Positions 44,753 to 53,306 of a DNA stretch of 64,000 nt are shown here, one piece after another (the stretch's first letter is position 1; every line of letters begins with the position of its first letter). The notes under the pieces were generated by a model that was not told the origin of the DNA, did no database searches, and saw nothing but the letters and a program-made list of their open reading frames with translations. Origin of the DNA: Streptomyces sp. NBC_00224 (GTDB lineage: Bacteria; Actinomycetota; Actinomycetes; Streptomycetales; Streptomycetaceae); assembly GCF_041435195.1 (NCBI RefSeq), contig NZ_CP108106.1:6797501-6861500 (forward strand), given 5' to 3'. The translations under genes were made by a program, and so were the position numbers.

Positions 44753-46204
44753 ATGGGATCCACCTCCGCCCACGACAGCAATGAGGGCCTGGGCCGTCGC
44801 GATCTGATCAAGCGGTCCGCGGCGCTCGGTCTGATCACCGTTCCGGCGATGGGCTTCCTGTCCGCCTGTGCGAGCGGCGACAGCGGCAGCGACAAGAAGG
44901 TCGAGAAGGGCACCAAGTCCGACAAGAACCCGCTCGCGGTGAATGAGTCGGCCCCTCTCGACGTCGTCATCTTCGACGGCGGTTTCGGCACCAAGTACGC
45001 CACCGACGCGAACGCCGTCTATGAGAAGGCGTTCCCGAAGGCGAAGATCAGTTTCCACAAGACCCAGAAGATCCAGTCGGAGCTCCAGCCCAAGTTCAAC
45101 GGCGGCACCCCGCCGGACCTGATCGACAACTCGGGCGCCGAGCAGATGGACATGGGCGTCCTGGTCGGAAAGAGCCAGCTCACCGATCTGACCCCGCTCC
45201 TGGACGCGCCGTCCATCGACGACCCGAGCAAGAAGGTCCGCGACACGCTGCGGCCCGGCATCGTCGAGATGGGCCAGTTCGACGGCGACCCGGTGTGGAT
45301 CTTCTACTACGCGTACACGGTCTACGGCGTCTGGTACTCGCAGACCGCGCTCGACAAGCTCGACGCGAAGTACCCGGAGACCTGGGACGAGATGCTCGCC
45401 CTGTGCGCGAAGGCCAAGAAGCAGGGCATCGCGGGCTGGACGTACCCGGGCAAGTACCCGTACTACCTGCCGTTCTCGCTCTACCCGTTCATCGCCAAGA
45501 TCGGCGGCAAGGAGGTCCTCGACTCCATCGACAACCTGGAGCCGAAGGCCTGGGAGCACCCGGCCGTCAAGGCCGCGTTCGAGGCGTACTACGAGCTCTT
45601 CAAGAAGGGCTACATCCTCCAGGGCACCCCGGGCATGACCCACATCCAGTCGCAGACCGCCTGGACCAAGGGGCAGGCGCTGTTCATCCCGAACGGCTCC
45701 TGGGTGGAGAACGAGGCCGCTCCCACCACGCCCAAGGACTTCAAGATGATGGTGGGCGCGCCCTCCAGCCTGGACGGCAGCGACAAGATGCCGTTCGGCA
45801 CCATCTGGGCGTCCGGCGGCGAGCCGTTCATCGTCCCGGCGAAGGCGAAGAACCCGACCGGCGGCATGGAGCAGCTGCGCATCATGCTCAGCGAGGCCTC
45901 CTCGAAGAACTTCACCACCCAGGTGAAGTCGCTCTCCGCCTTCAACGGCGGCACCGACGGCCTGTCCCTGTCGACGGCCCTGCAGTCCGGTGTCGACGCG
46001 CTGAAGAAGGCCGGCACCAACGTCGTCAACCCGCGGCTCCAGGACTGGTACGTAAAGCTCCAGAAGGAGCAGATCGGTGTCGCCGGTCTCGGTGAGATGA
46101 TGGCGGGCCGCGCCACCCCGGCCGAAACCATCAAGAAGATCCAGGGTTACGCCGACAAGGCCGCCCAGGACCAGAACATCAAGCACTACAAGCACAAGAA
46201 GTAG
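44753..46204 (+). CDS. ngcE: ABC transporter substrate-binding lipoprotein, N-acetylglucosamine/diacetylchitobiose type
   Basis: A 483-residue extracellular lipoprotein that captures a sugar for the two permeases encoded downstream. It has a twin-arginine-type leader (GRRDLIKRSAALG, R15-R16) with a lipobox LSAC ending in C39, so Tat export followed by lipidation is likely. The mature part is a family-1 solute-binding fold. Identity as NgcE rests on gene order with NgcF/NgcG, position beside the Rok7B7-XylFGH block and the DasR-like promoter element. A related oligosaccharide is the alternative ligand. No ATPase is in the operon; such systems use the shared MsiK ATPase encoded elsewhere. Confidence 0.82.
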   Translation: MGSTSAHDSNEGLGRRDLIKRSAALGLITVPAMGFLSACASGDSGSDKKVEKGTKSDKNPLAVNESAPLDVVIFDGGFGTKYATDANAVYEKAFPKAKISFHKTQKIQSELQPKFNGGTPPDLIDNSGAEQMDMGVLVGKSQLTDLTPLLDAPSIDDPSKKVRDTLRPGIVEMGQFDGDPVWIFYYAYTVYGVWYSQTALDKLDAKYPETWDEMLALCAKAKKQGIAGWTYPGKYPYYLPFSLYPFIAKIGGKEVLDSIDNLEPKAWEHPAVKAAFEAYYELFKKGYILQGTPGMTHIQSQTAWTKGQALFIPNGSWVENEAAPTTPKDFKMMVGAPSSLDGSDKMPFGTIWASGGEPFIVPAKAKNPTGGMEQLRIMLSEASSKNFTTQVKSLSAFNGGTDGLSLSTALQSGVDALKKAGTNVVNPRLQDWYVKLQKEQIGVAGLGEMMAGRATPAETIKKIQGYADKAAQDQNIKHYKHKK

Positions 46205-46262
46205 CGGCAGTGGTCAAGCGTCACCAGCGGCGGCACCCGCTAGAAGATCGGGGTCGGTAACC

Positions 46263-47189
46263 ATGCAACACGGCAAGTACCGGTTCATCGTGGGATTTCT
46301 GGCACTCCCACTGGCGTTGTACTCACTCTTCGTCATCTGGCCGTTCATCCAGTCCATCTACTACTCGTTCACGGACTGGACCGGTCTGAGCCCGGACTTC
46401 AAGATGGTCGGCTTCGACAACTACAAGCGGATGTTCGACGACGACATCTTCTGGAAGTCGTTGCAGCACAGTCTGCTGTTCGTCCTGCTGCTGCCGCTGG
46501 TGACGCTGGGGCTCGCGCTGTTCTTCGCCTTCATGCTCAATGTCGGGGGGCGGCGCCGAAAGGGCGCCGCCATTACCGGAGTGCGCGGCTCCGGATTCTA
46601 TAAAATCGCGTACTTCTTTCCGCAGGTGCTCTCGATCGCGATCGTCGCCCTGCTCTTCCAGTTCGCGTACAACCCCAACAACGGCGTGATCAACTCCGCG
46701 CTCAAGGGGGTCGGCCTGGGAAGCGTCCAGCCGAACTGGCTCGGCGACCCGGATCTGGCGCTGTACTGCGTGATGGCCGTGCTCGTCTGGTCCACCGTCG
46801 GATTCTTCGTCGTCCTGTTCTCGGCCGGAATGGCGTCGATCCCCAGGGACTTCTACGAGGCGGCGCTGCTCGACGGGGCCAGCCGCTTCACCACGTTCTT
46901 CAGGATCACGCTGCCACTGCTCTGGGACACCGTGCAGTCCGGCTGGGTCTACATGGGCATCCTCGCCCTCGGCGCCGAGGCGTTCGCCTCCGTGCAGATC
47001 ATGACGGTGGGCCCGGGCGGCCCCGACTACTCGACCACGGTCCTGCCGCTCTACGTCTATCAGTCGGCGTTCCGCGACGGTCAGGCCGGATACGCGACCA
47101 CGATCGGTGTCGCGCTGCTCGTCGTCACGCTGCTGTTCGCGGCGGTCGTGATGCGACTGGGCCGGCGCGAGCGGCTGGAGTTCTCATGA
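46263..47189 (+). CDS. ngcF: ABC sugar transporter permease, MalF-like
   Basis: A 308-residue inner-membrane permease with six hydrophobic segments and the ATPase-contacting EAA loop EAALLDGASRFTTFFRITLP. It lies 58 bp after ngcE and overlaps the next permease by 4 bp (ATGA). It forms the heterodimeric channel with NgcG for N-acetylglucosamine or chitobiose uptake. Confidence 0.85.
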   Translation: MQHGKYRFIVGFLALPLALYSLFVIWPFIQSIYYSFTDWTGLSPDFKMVGFDNYKRMFDDDIFWKSLQHSLLFVLLLPLVTLGLALFFAFMLNVGGRRRKGAAITGVRGSGFYKIAYFFPQVLSIAIVALLFQFAYNPNNGVINSALKGVGLGSVQPNWLGDPDLALYCVMAVLVWSTVGFFVVLFSAGMASIPRDFYEAALLDGASRFTTFFRITLPLLWDTVQSGWVYMGILALGAEAFASVQIMTVGPGGPDYSTTVLPLYVYQSAFRDGQAGYATTIGVALLVVTLLFAAVVMRLGRRERLEFS

Positions 47190-48100
47190 CCACTGACACC
47201 TCGACCGCCGACCTCGCCGAGGAGCGCCCGCCCGTGGCCAAACAGGCGGCACCCGCGAAGAAGGAGAAGAAGAGCGAGGGCGTGGTCCTCAACGTCTTCT
47301 CGCACGGCGTGCTCATCCTCTGGGCGTTCATGGTCGTCATCCCGCTGCTCTGGGCGGTCATGGCGTCCTTCAAGGACGACAACTCGATCCTGTCCACGCC
47401 CTGGGCGCTCCCGGACAAGCTGCACTTCGACAACTGGTCGCGGGCCTGGACCCAGGCCCATATGAGCGACTACTTCGTCAACACCATCCTGGTGGTGGGC
47501 GGCTCGCTCATCGGCACGCTGCTGCTCGGCTCGATGGCCGCGTACGTACTGGCGCGCTTCGACTTCCCCGGGAACCGGTTCATCTACTACCTGTTCATCG
47601 GCGGGATGAGCTTCCCGATCATGCTGGCCCTGGTGCCGCTGTTCTACGTGATGAACAACCTGAGCCTGCTGAACACGACCCACGGCCTGATCCTGGTCTA
47701 CATCGCGTACTCGCTGCCGTTCACGGTCTTCTTCCTCACCTCGTTCTTCCGGACGCTCCCCACCTCGGTCGCCGAGGCGGCGATGATCGACGGCGCCTCC
47801 CACACCCGTACCTTCTTCCAGGTGATGCTGCCGATGGCCCGTCCGGGTCTGATCAGCGTGGGCATCTTCAACTTCCTGGGGCAGTGGAACCAGTACATGC
47901 TGCCGACGGTCCTCAACACGGACCCGGACAAGCGGGTGCTCTCCCAGGGCCTGGTCGAGCTCGCGACCAGCCAGGGGTACAAGGGCGACTGGTCCGGCCT
48001 CATGGCGGGCCTGGTGATGGCGATGCTGCCGGTGCTCGCCGCGTACATCGTCTTCCAGCGCCAGGTCGTCGCGGGACTCACCGCGGGAGCGCTCAAATAG
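47186..48100 (+). CDS. ngcG: ABC sugar transporter permease, MalG-like
   Basis: A 304-residue permease. A charged cytosolic N-terminus (about 1-35) precedes six membrane segments. The EAA loop is EAAMIDGASHTRTFFQVMLP, and the C-terminal FQRQVVAGLTAGALK is typical of MalG-type subunits. It is translationally coupled to ngcF and followed by a very strong terminator, closing the ngcEFG operon. Confidence 0.85.
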   Translation: MTTDTSTADLAEERPPVAKQAAPAKKEKKSEGVVLNVFSHGVLILWAFMVVIPLLWAVMASFKDDNSILSTPWALPDKLHFDNWSRAWTQAHMSDYFVNTILVVGGSLIGTLLLGSMAAYVLARFDFPGNRFIYYLFIGGMSFPIMLALVPLFYVMNNLSLLNTTHGLILVYIAYSLPFTVFFLTSFFRTLPTSVAEAAMIDGASHTRTFFQVMLPMARPGLISVGIFNFLGQWNQYMLPTVLNTDPDKRVLSQGLVELATSQGYKGDWSGLMAGLVMAMLPVLAAYIVFQRQVVAGLTAGALK

Positions 48101-48124
48101 CGGTACGTCACGCTCCGTATCCAC

Positions 48125-48167
48125 CACGGGACCGCCCGTCGGCGACACGCCGACGGGCGGTCCCGTG
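48125..48167 (+). terminator. ngcEFG terminator
   Basis: A 19-bp perfect stem (core CGGGACCGCCCGTCGGC) with a 5-nt loop, 24 bp after the ngcG stop. It is the strongest hairpin in the window. Confidence 0.9.
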
Positions 48168-48317
48168 CTATGTCCCACTGCTCAGGTCTTGACGGGAGAC
48201 AACCCGAAAGGCTCAGCTTAGAGTTCACATGTTGGAGATAGGGCGGGGCCTCAAAGCTGCGGCCTCGTGCGGGGGCGGCCGTCGTGCCGCCTGCCTACGG
48301 CAGGAGTGGATGAGTCG

Positions 48318-49517
48318 ATGGAGACTCCGGGGTCGCAGACGTCATTGCACCGGGCCAATCTGGAGCGGGTCGTACGCGCGGTGCGCATGGCGGGCTCGCT
48401 CACCCAGGCCGAGATCGCCAGGACCACGGGGCTCTCCGCGGCCACGGTCTCCAACATCGTTCGTGAACTGAAGGAAGCCGGAACCGTCGAGGTCACGCCC
48501 ACCTCGGCGGGCGGCCGCCGGGCCCGCAGCGTCTCGCTCAGCGGCTCCGCGGGCATCGTCATCGGCGTCGACTTCGGCCACACCCATCTGCGCGTCGCGG
48601 TCGGCAACCTGGCCCACCAGGTGCTCGCCGAGGAGGCCGAGCCGCTCGACGTCGACGCCTCCTCCGCACAGGGCTTCGGCAGGGCGGAACAGCTGGTCAC
48701 ACGGCTGATCGCGGCCACCGGCATCGGCCCGGACAAGGTCATCGGGGTGGGTCTGGGCGTGCCCGGACCCATCGACATGGAGTCCGGAACGCTGGGCTCC
48801 ACGGCCATCCTGCCGGGCTGGACCGGCATCAACCCCCGCGAGGAGCTCTCCGGGCGCCTGGGCGTGCCGGTGTACGTCGACAACGACGCCAACCTGGGCG
48901 CCCTGGGCGAGCTGGTGTGGGGCAGCGGGCGCGGGGTCAAGGACCTGGCGTACATCAAGGTGGCGAGCGGTGTCGGCGCCGGTCTGGTGATCGACGGGCA
49001 GATCTACCGGGGCCCGGGCGGCACGGCCGGCGAGATCGGGCACATCACCCTGGACGAGTCGGGCCCGGTGTGCCGCTGCGGCAACCGGGGCTGCCTGGAG
49101 ACCTTCACGGCCGCCCGGTACGTGCTGCCGCTGCTCCAGTCCAGCCACGGGGCCGATCTGACCATGGAACGGGTGGTCCAGCTGGCCCGCGAGGGCGACC
49201 CGGGGTGCCGCCGGGTCATCGCGGACGTGGGACGCCACATCGGCAGCGGTGTCGCCAACCTCTGCAATCTGCTCAACCCCAGCCGGGTGGTGCTCGGCGG
49301 CGATCTGGCGGAGGCCGGGGAGCTGGTCCTGGGGCCCATCAGGGACTCCGTGTCGCGGTACGCCATCCCCAGTGCGGCGCGCCAGCTTTCGGTCCTTCCG
49401 GGCGCCCTGGGCGGCCGCGCCGAGGTGCTCGGCGCGCTGGCTCTGGTACTGAGTGAAATGGGCGATTCGACCCTGTTGGAGAGCGCTCTCCCTGCTGGGG
49501 CTCCTGCCTTCACTTAG
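48318..49517 (+). CDS. rok7B7: ROK-family transcriptional regulator (Rok7B7-like)
   Basis: A 399-residue repressor. A winged helix (about 11-65, with LTQAEIARTTGLSAATVSN) is fused to a sugar-kinase-like ROK domain. The zinc site is H242 with C252, C254 and C259 (CRCGNRGCLE). Its place directly before xylFGH and after ngcEFG matches Rok7B7 of S. coelicolor, which controls xylose uptake and influences carbon catabolite repression and antibiotic production. ATG at 48318 has AGGAG at 48302. A matching 13-bp recognition sequence lies before xylF. Confidence 0.83.
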   Translation: METPGSQTSLHRANLERVVRAVRMAGSLTQAEIARTTGLSAATVSNIVRELKEAGTVEVTPTSAGGRRARSVSLSGSAGIVIGVDFGHTHLRVAVGNLAHQVLAEEAEPLDVDASSAQGFGRAEQLVTRLIAATGIGPDKVIGVGLGVPGPIDMESGTLGSTAILPGWTGINPREELSGRLGVPVYVDNDANLGALGELVWGSGRGVKDLAYIKVASGVGAGLVIDGQIYRGPGGTAGEIGHITLDESGPVCRCGNRGCLETFTAARYVLPLLQSSHGADLTMERVVQLAREGDPGCRRVIADVGRHIGSGVANLCNLLNPSRVVLGGDLAEAGELVLGPIRDSVSRYAIPSAARQLSVLPGALGGRAEVLGALALVLSEMGDSTLLESALPAGAPAFT

Positions 49518-49538
49518 ATAACGGATGGCACCGTTGTC
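49517..49538. promoter_or_regulatory. Imperfect dyad before xylF
   Basis: ATAACGG-ATGGCA-CCGTTGTC, close to an inverted repeat of GACAACGG, 100 bp before xylF. The half-site resembles the palindrome upstream of the GH92 gene at 44301. Confidence 0.4.
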
Positions 49539-49551
49539 ATCTCGTTAAGGA

Positions 49552-49564
49552 TTTACTCCTTGAC
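49552..49564 (+). promoter_or_regulatory. Rok7B7-type recognition sequence before xylF
   Basis: TTTACTCCTTGAC fits the recalled Rok7B7 consensus TTKAMKHSTTSAV at all 13 positions. It is about 73 bp before the xylF ATG. Confidence 0.6.
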
Positions 49565-49637
49565 GGTGGCCCCCCAGCCGAGTTGACTTCCAGCCACCTC
49601 GGCCGCAACGTCGCGGCCTCGTCAGGGAGGTTCCAGA

Positions 49638-50753
49638 ATGAACACGCGTATGCGTCGTGCCGCCGTGGCCGTGGCCGCCACCGCAATGGCTGTCTCTCTC
49701 GCCGCCTGTGGAAGCGCCAAGGAATCGGGCGACAAGACCAAGGAGTCGACCGGCTCCAAGAAGGGCGACGCGATCAAGATCGGTCTGCTCCTGCCGGAGA
49801 ACCAGACCGCGCGTTACGAGAAGTTCGACAAGCCGCTCATCGAGAAGAAGGTCAGCGAGCTGACCAACGGCAAGGGCAAGATCGTCTACGCGAACGCCAA
49901 GCAGGACGCGACGACGCAGACGCAGCAGGTCGACACGATGATCACCAACAAGGTCGACGCGCTGATCGTGGACGCGGTGGACTCGAAGGCGATCGCGGGC
50001 GCGATCAAGAAGGCCAAGGACCAGGGCATCCCGGTCGTCGCCTTCGACCGTCTGGCCGAGGGCCCGATCGACGCGTACACGTCGTTCGACAACGAGCAGG
50101 TCGGCCATGTGCAGGGCAAGGCCCTGGTCGACGCGCTGGGCGCGAAGGCCAAGGACGGCCAGATCGTGATGATGAACGGCGCGATCACCGACCCGAACGC
50201 CGCCCTGTTCAAGAAGGGCGCGCACGCCGAGCTCGACGGCAAGGTGAACATCGGCAAGGAGTACGACACCAAGGAGTGGAAGCCGGAGAACGCCAACGCC
50301 AACATGGAAGGCGCCATCTCCGCCCTGGGCAAGGACAAGGTCATCGGCGTCTACTCCGCCAACGACGGCATGGCCGGCGGCATCATCACCGCCCTCAAGG
50401 CCGCCGGCCTGTCCACGCTTCCCCCGGTCACCGGCCAGGACGCCGAACTCGCCGGAGTCCAGCGCATCGTCGCGGGCGAGCAGTTCATGAGCGTCTACAA
50501 GCCCTACGTCCAGGAAGGCCCGATCGCGGCCGAGATGGCCGTGGCGCTGGCCAAGGGTGAGAAGCTGGACTCGATCGCGAAGTCCAAGGTCGACAGCCCG
50601 ACCACCAAGGGCGTCCCGTCGGTGATCCTCCCGGTCGTGTCGCTGACCAAGGACAACATCAAGGACACCGTCATCAAGGACGGCATCTACAAGGTCGACG
50701 AGATCTGCACCTCGAACTACAAGGCCGCCTGCGACGCGCTCGGCCTGAAGTAG
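49638..50753 (+). CDS. xylF: Xylose-type ABC transporter substrate-binding lipoprotein
   Basis: A 371-residue periplasmic-binding-protein-family lipoprotein (ribose/xylose type). The lipobox LAAC ends in C24. The sugar-binding fold shows DALIVDAVDSKAIAGAI, PVVAFDRLAEGP and a C-terminal pair of cysteines (EICTSNYKAACDAL). It captures pentoses, probably xylose, for XylG/XylH. A strong double hairpin separates it from xylG, suggesting higher expression of this subunit. Confidence 0.85.
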   Translation: MNTRMRRAAVAVAATAMAVSLAACGSAKESGDKTKESTGSKKGDAIKIGLLLPENQTARYEKFDKPLIEKKVSELTNGKGKIVYANAKQDATTQTQQVDTMITNKVDALIVDAVDSKAIAGAIKKAKDQGIPVVAFDRLAEGPIDAYTSFDNEQVGHVQGKALVDALGAKAKDGQIVMMNGAITDPNAALFKKGAHAELDGKVNIGKEYDTKEWKPENANANMEGAISALGKDKVIGVYSANDGMAGGIITALKAAGLSTLPPVTGQDAELAGVQRIVAGEQFMSVYKPYVQEGPIAAEMAVALAKGEKLDSIAKSKVDSPTTKGVPSVILPVVSLTKDNIKDTVIKDGIYKVDEICTSNYKAACDALGLK

Positions 50754-50775
50754 TCCCCCGCCGGAACCCCCGCGC

Positions 50776-50867
50776 GCACGCTGTGCGCGGGGGGAGCCCC
50801 GGCCCCCGAAGCCTGTCCGGCGCCCCGCCCCCCTTCTCAGCCCCCGCTATCGGGCGGGGCGCCGGAC
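50776..50867 (+). terminator. Double hairpin between xylF and xylG (attenuator)
   Basis: The first stem is around 50767-50793 (CCCCGCGCGCAC with GTGCGCGGGG, small bulge). The second is a perfect 16-bp stem, GTCCGGCGCCCCGCCC (50815-50830) with GGGCGGGGCGCCGGAC (50852-50867). Partial read-through would give more XylF than XylGH. Confidence 0.65.
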
Positions 50868-50965
50868 GGAACGCTTCTCCTCCTCGTTCTCTTCTGCTCA
50901 ACCTCCGCGCCCTCCTCCTCGGGCGCGGCATCCCCGCCGGTCAGGCGGCGAAGGAGATGGTTCAC

Positions 50966-51745
50966 GTGTCCGCTACGCCCGTGCTGGCGTTGCGCGGGGT
51001 CTCCAAGCGATTCGGTGCCGTTCAGGCGCTCACCGACGTAGAGCTTGAGGTCCACGCCGGTGAGGTTGTCGCCCTGGTGGGCGACAACGGAGCCGGAAAG
51101 TCCACGCTGGTCAAGACGATCGCGGGTGTGCACCCCATCGATGACGGCGTCATCGAGTGGGAGGGCCGCGGCGTACAGATCAACAAGCCGCACGACGCCC
51201 AGTCGCTCGGCATCGCGACCGTCTACCAGGACCTCGCGCTGTGCGACAACATCGACGTCGTCGGCAACCTCTACCTCGGCCGGGAGCTGCGCAAGCGCGG
51301 CATCCTCGACGAGGTCGAGATGGAGCGCCGCTCGCGCGAGCTGCTCACCACGCTGTCGATCCGCATCCCGAGCGTCCGCATCCCGATCGCGTCGCTCTCC
51401 GGCGGTCAGCGCCAGACCGTCGCCATCGCCCGTTCGATGCTCGGCGAGCCCAAGCTCGTCATCCTCGACGAGCCGACCGCGGCCCTCGGCGTCGAGCAGA
51501 CCGCGCAGGTCCTCGACCTGGTCGAGCGGCTGCGCGAGCGCGGCCACGCGGTCATCCTCATCAGCCACAACATGGCCGATGTGAAGGCCGTCGCGGACAA
51601 GGTCGCCGTGCTGCGCCTCGGCCGCAACAACGGCGTCTTCGAGGTCAAGAACACCTCGCAGGAAGAGATCATCTCCGCCATCACCGGCGCCACGGACAAC
51701 GCCGTGACCCGCCGTGCGGCGCGCAACGCGGAGGTTCAGAAGTGA
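50966..51745 (+). CDS. xylG: Sugar ABC transporter ATPase, single-domain
   Basis: A 259-residue ATPase with Walker A GDNGAGKS (39-46), signature LSGGQ (144-148), Walker B LVILDEP with D168-E169, and a switch histidine in LISHNM. It has one nucleotide-binding domain, whereas E. coli XylG and RbsA have two, so it must dimerise. GTG at 50966 is preferred because AAGGAG (50951) is 9 bp upstream; the in-frame ATG at 50957 abuts that site. It overlaps xylH by 4 bp (GTGA). Confidence 0.86.
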   Translation: MSATPVLALRGVSKRFGAVQALTDVELEVHAGEVVALVGDNGAGKSTLVKTIAGVHPIDDGVIEWEGRGVQINKPHDAQSLGIATVYQDLALCDNIDVVGNLYLGRELRKRGILDEVEMERRSRELLTTLSIRIPSVRIPIASLSGGQRQTVAIARSMLGEPKLVILDEPTAALGVEQTAQVLDLVERLRERGHAVILISHNMADVKAVADKVAVLRLGRNNGVFEVKNTSQEEIISAITGATDNAVTRRAARNAEVQK

Positions 51746-53082
51746 ACACCGACAAGACCTCCCCCGTGGACAAGGCCGCGGCGGCCGACCCGACCGCGCC
51801 CATCCACCTCGACAAGCCGCACGAGGCCCCCGTCGACGCGCCGCCGGCCGCGGGCGAGGCGGTCACCGCCGTCGACCCGCGCCTGCTCGTGCGCGAGCAG
51901 GGCTTCGCGGGCTACCTGTCCGAGTTCAAGCGCAAGATGAAGGCGGGCGACCTCGGGTCGCTGCCGGTCGTCGTCGGCCTGATCGCCATCATGGCGATCT
52001 TCCAGAGCCTGAACTCGAACTTCCTGACCGCCGGCAACCTCTCCGACATCAGCGTCGCCATGGTCGGTACGGGCATGATCGCCACCGGCATCGTCTTCGT
52101 GCTGCTGCTCGGCGAGATCGACCTGTCGGTCGGCTCGGTCAGCGGTGTCGCGGGCGCCAGCTTCGCGGTGCTCAACGTCACGCACGGCATGGCCGAGTGG
52201 CTGGCCCTGGTCCTGGCCGTCCTCACCGGTACGGTCGCCGGCGCCATCCACGGCTTCGTCTTCGCCAAGATCGGCGTCCCCGCGTTCGCCGTGACCCTGG
52301 CCGGTCTGCTGTTCTGGAACGGCTTCATGCTCCAGGTCCTGGGCAGCAACGGCACGATCAACCTGGACCCCGAGGGCCTGGTCGCGAAGCTGACCAGCTA
52401 CTACTTCAGCGATGTGGCGGCCGCCTACGGCCTGGCCGCGATCGCGGTGGTGGCGTTCTTCCTCACCTCGTTCCTCGACAGCCGGCGCCGCGAGGCGGCC
52501 GGGGTGCCGTCCCGGCCGCTCAGCGAGATCGTGCTGCGCACGGTGCTGCTCGCGATCCCGGCCGTCGGCGCCGCCGCCGTCTACAACCAGTACAAGGGCC
52601 TCCCGCTCGCGGTGGTGCTCTTCCTGGCGGTCCTGGTGCTCACCGACTTCGTGCTCCGGCGCACCGCGTACGGCCGCAAGGTCTTCGCGCTCGGCGGCTC
52701 CATCGAGGCCTCCCGCCGGGCCGGCATCAACGTGGTGATGATCCGCACCTCGATCTACGCCATCTCCGGCACCTTCGCGGCCATCGGCGGTCTCTTCCTC
52801 GCCTCGAAGATCACCGCGGCCAACCAGGGCGCGGGCAGCGGCGAGCTCCTGATGAACGCCATCGCGGCGGCCGTCATCGGCGGCACCAGCCTCTTCGGCG
52901 GCCGCGGCCGCACCTGGAACGCGCTGCTCGGTGTGCTGGTGATCACCTCGATCCAGTACGGCCTGGCCCTGCAGGGCATCGCCTCGCCGATCCAGTACAT
53001 GATCACGGGTGGCGTACTGCTCGCGACCGTCGTGATCGACGCGGTCACCCGCAAGACCCAGAAGTCCGCCGGCCGCGCCTGA
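51742..53082 (+). CDS. xylH: Sugar ABC transporter permease
   Basis: A 446-residue permease of the ribose/xylose type with about 10-12 hydrophobic segments and the family motif LGEIDLSVGSVSG in the first third. A disordered Ala/Pro/Asp-rich cytosolic tail of about 60 residues precedes the membrane part. GIPAF-like GVPAFAVTLAGLLFWNG and GGTSLFGGRGRTWNALLGV segments are typical of XylH. It is translationally coupled to xylG. Confidence 0.87.
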   Translation: MNTDKTSPVDKAAAADPTAPIHLDKPHEAPVDAPPAAGEAVTAVDPRLLVREQGFAGYLSEFKRKMKAGDLGSLPVVVGLIAIMAIFQSLNSNFLTAGNLSDISVAMVGTGMIATGIVFVLLLGEIDLSVGSVSGVAGASFAVLNVTHGMAEWLALVLAVLTGTVAGAIHGFVFAKIGVPAFAVTLAGLLFWNGFMLQVLGSNGTINLDPEGLVAKLTSYYFSDVAAAYGLAAIAVVAFFLTSFLDSRRREAAGVPSRPLSEIVLRTVLLAIPAVGAAAVYNQYKGLPLAVVLFLAVLVLTDFVLRRTAYGRKVFALGGSIEASRRAGINVVMIRTSIYAISGTFAAIGGLFLASKITAANQGAGSGELLMNAIAAAVIGGTSLFGGRGRTWNALLGVLVITSIQYGLALQGIASPIQYMITGGVLLATVVIDAVTRKTQKSAGRA

Positions 53083-53142
53083 CCCGCGGCCCACACCCCT
53101 CGCGTTCCTTGTGGGGCAAGGGGGCCCCACGGTAGGACCACC

Positions 53143-53177
53143 GACGTGCCCGGTGCCCTCGCGGCGCCGGGCACGTC
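53143..53177 (+). terminator. xylFGH terminator
   Basis: A 15-bp stem, GACGTGCCCGGTGCC with GGCGCCGGGCACGTC (one G-U pair) and a 5-nt loop, 60 bp after the xylH stop. Confidence 0.8.
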
Positions 53178-53306
53178 TGTGCGCGGGCGCGGATGTCAGC
53201 CATTCGCGTGACGCGGAACGCACCGCCCGATGACCGCCGTCGCGAACGGAACATTAGACTCGGCGGAATCGGCATGCTCGACCAGCACGGATGCAAGGAG
53301 GCACGG

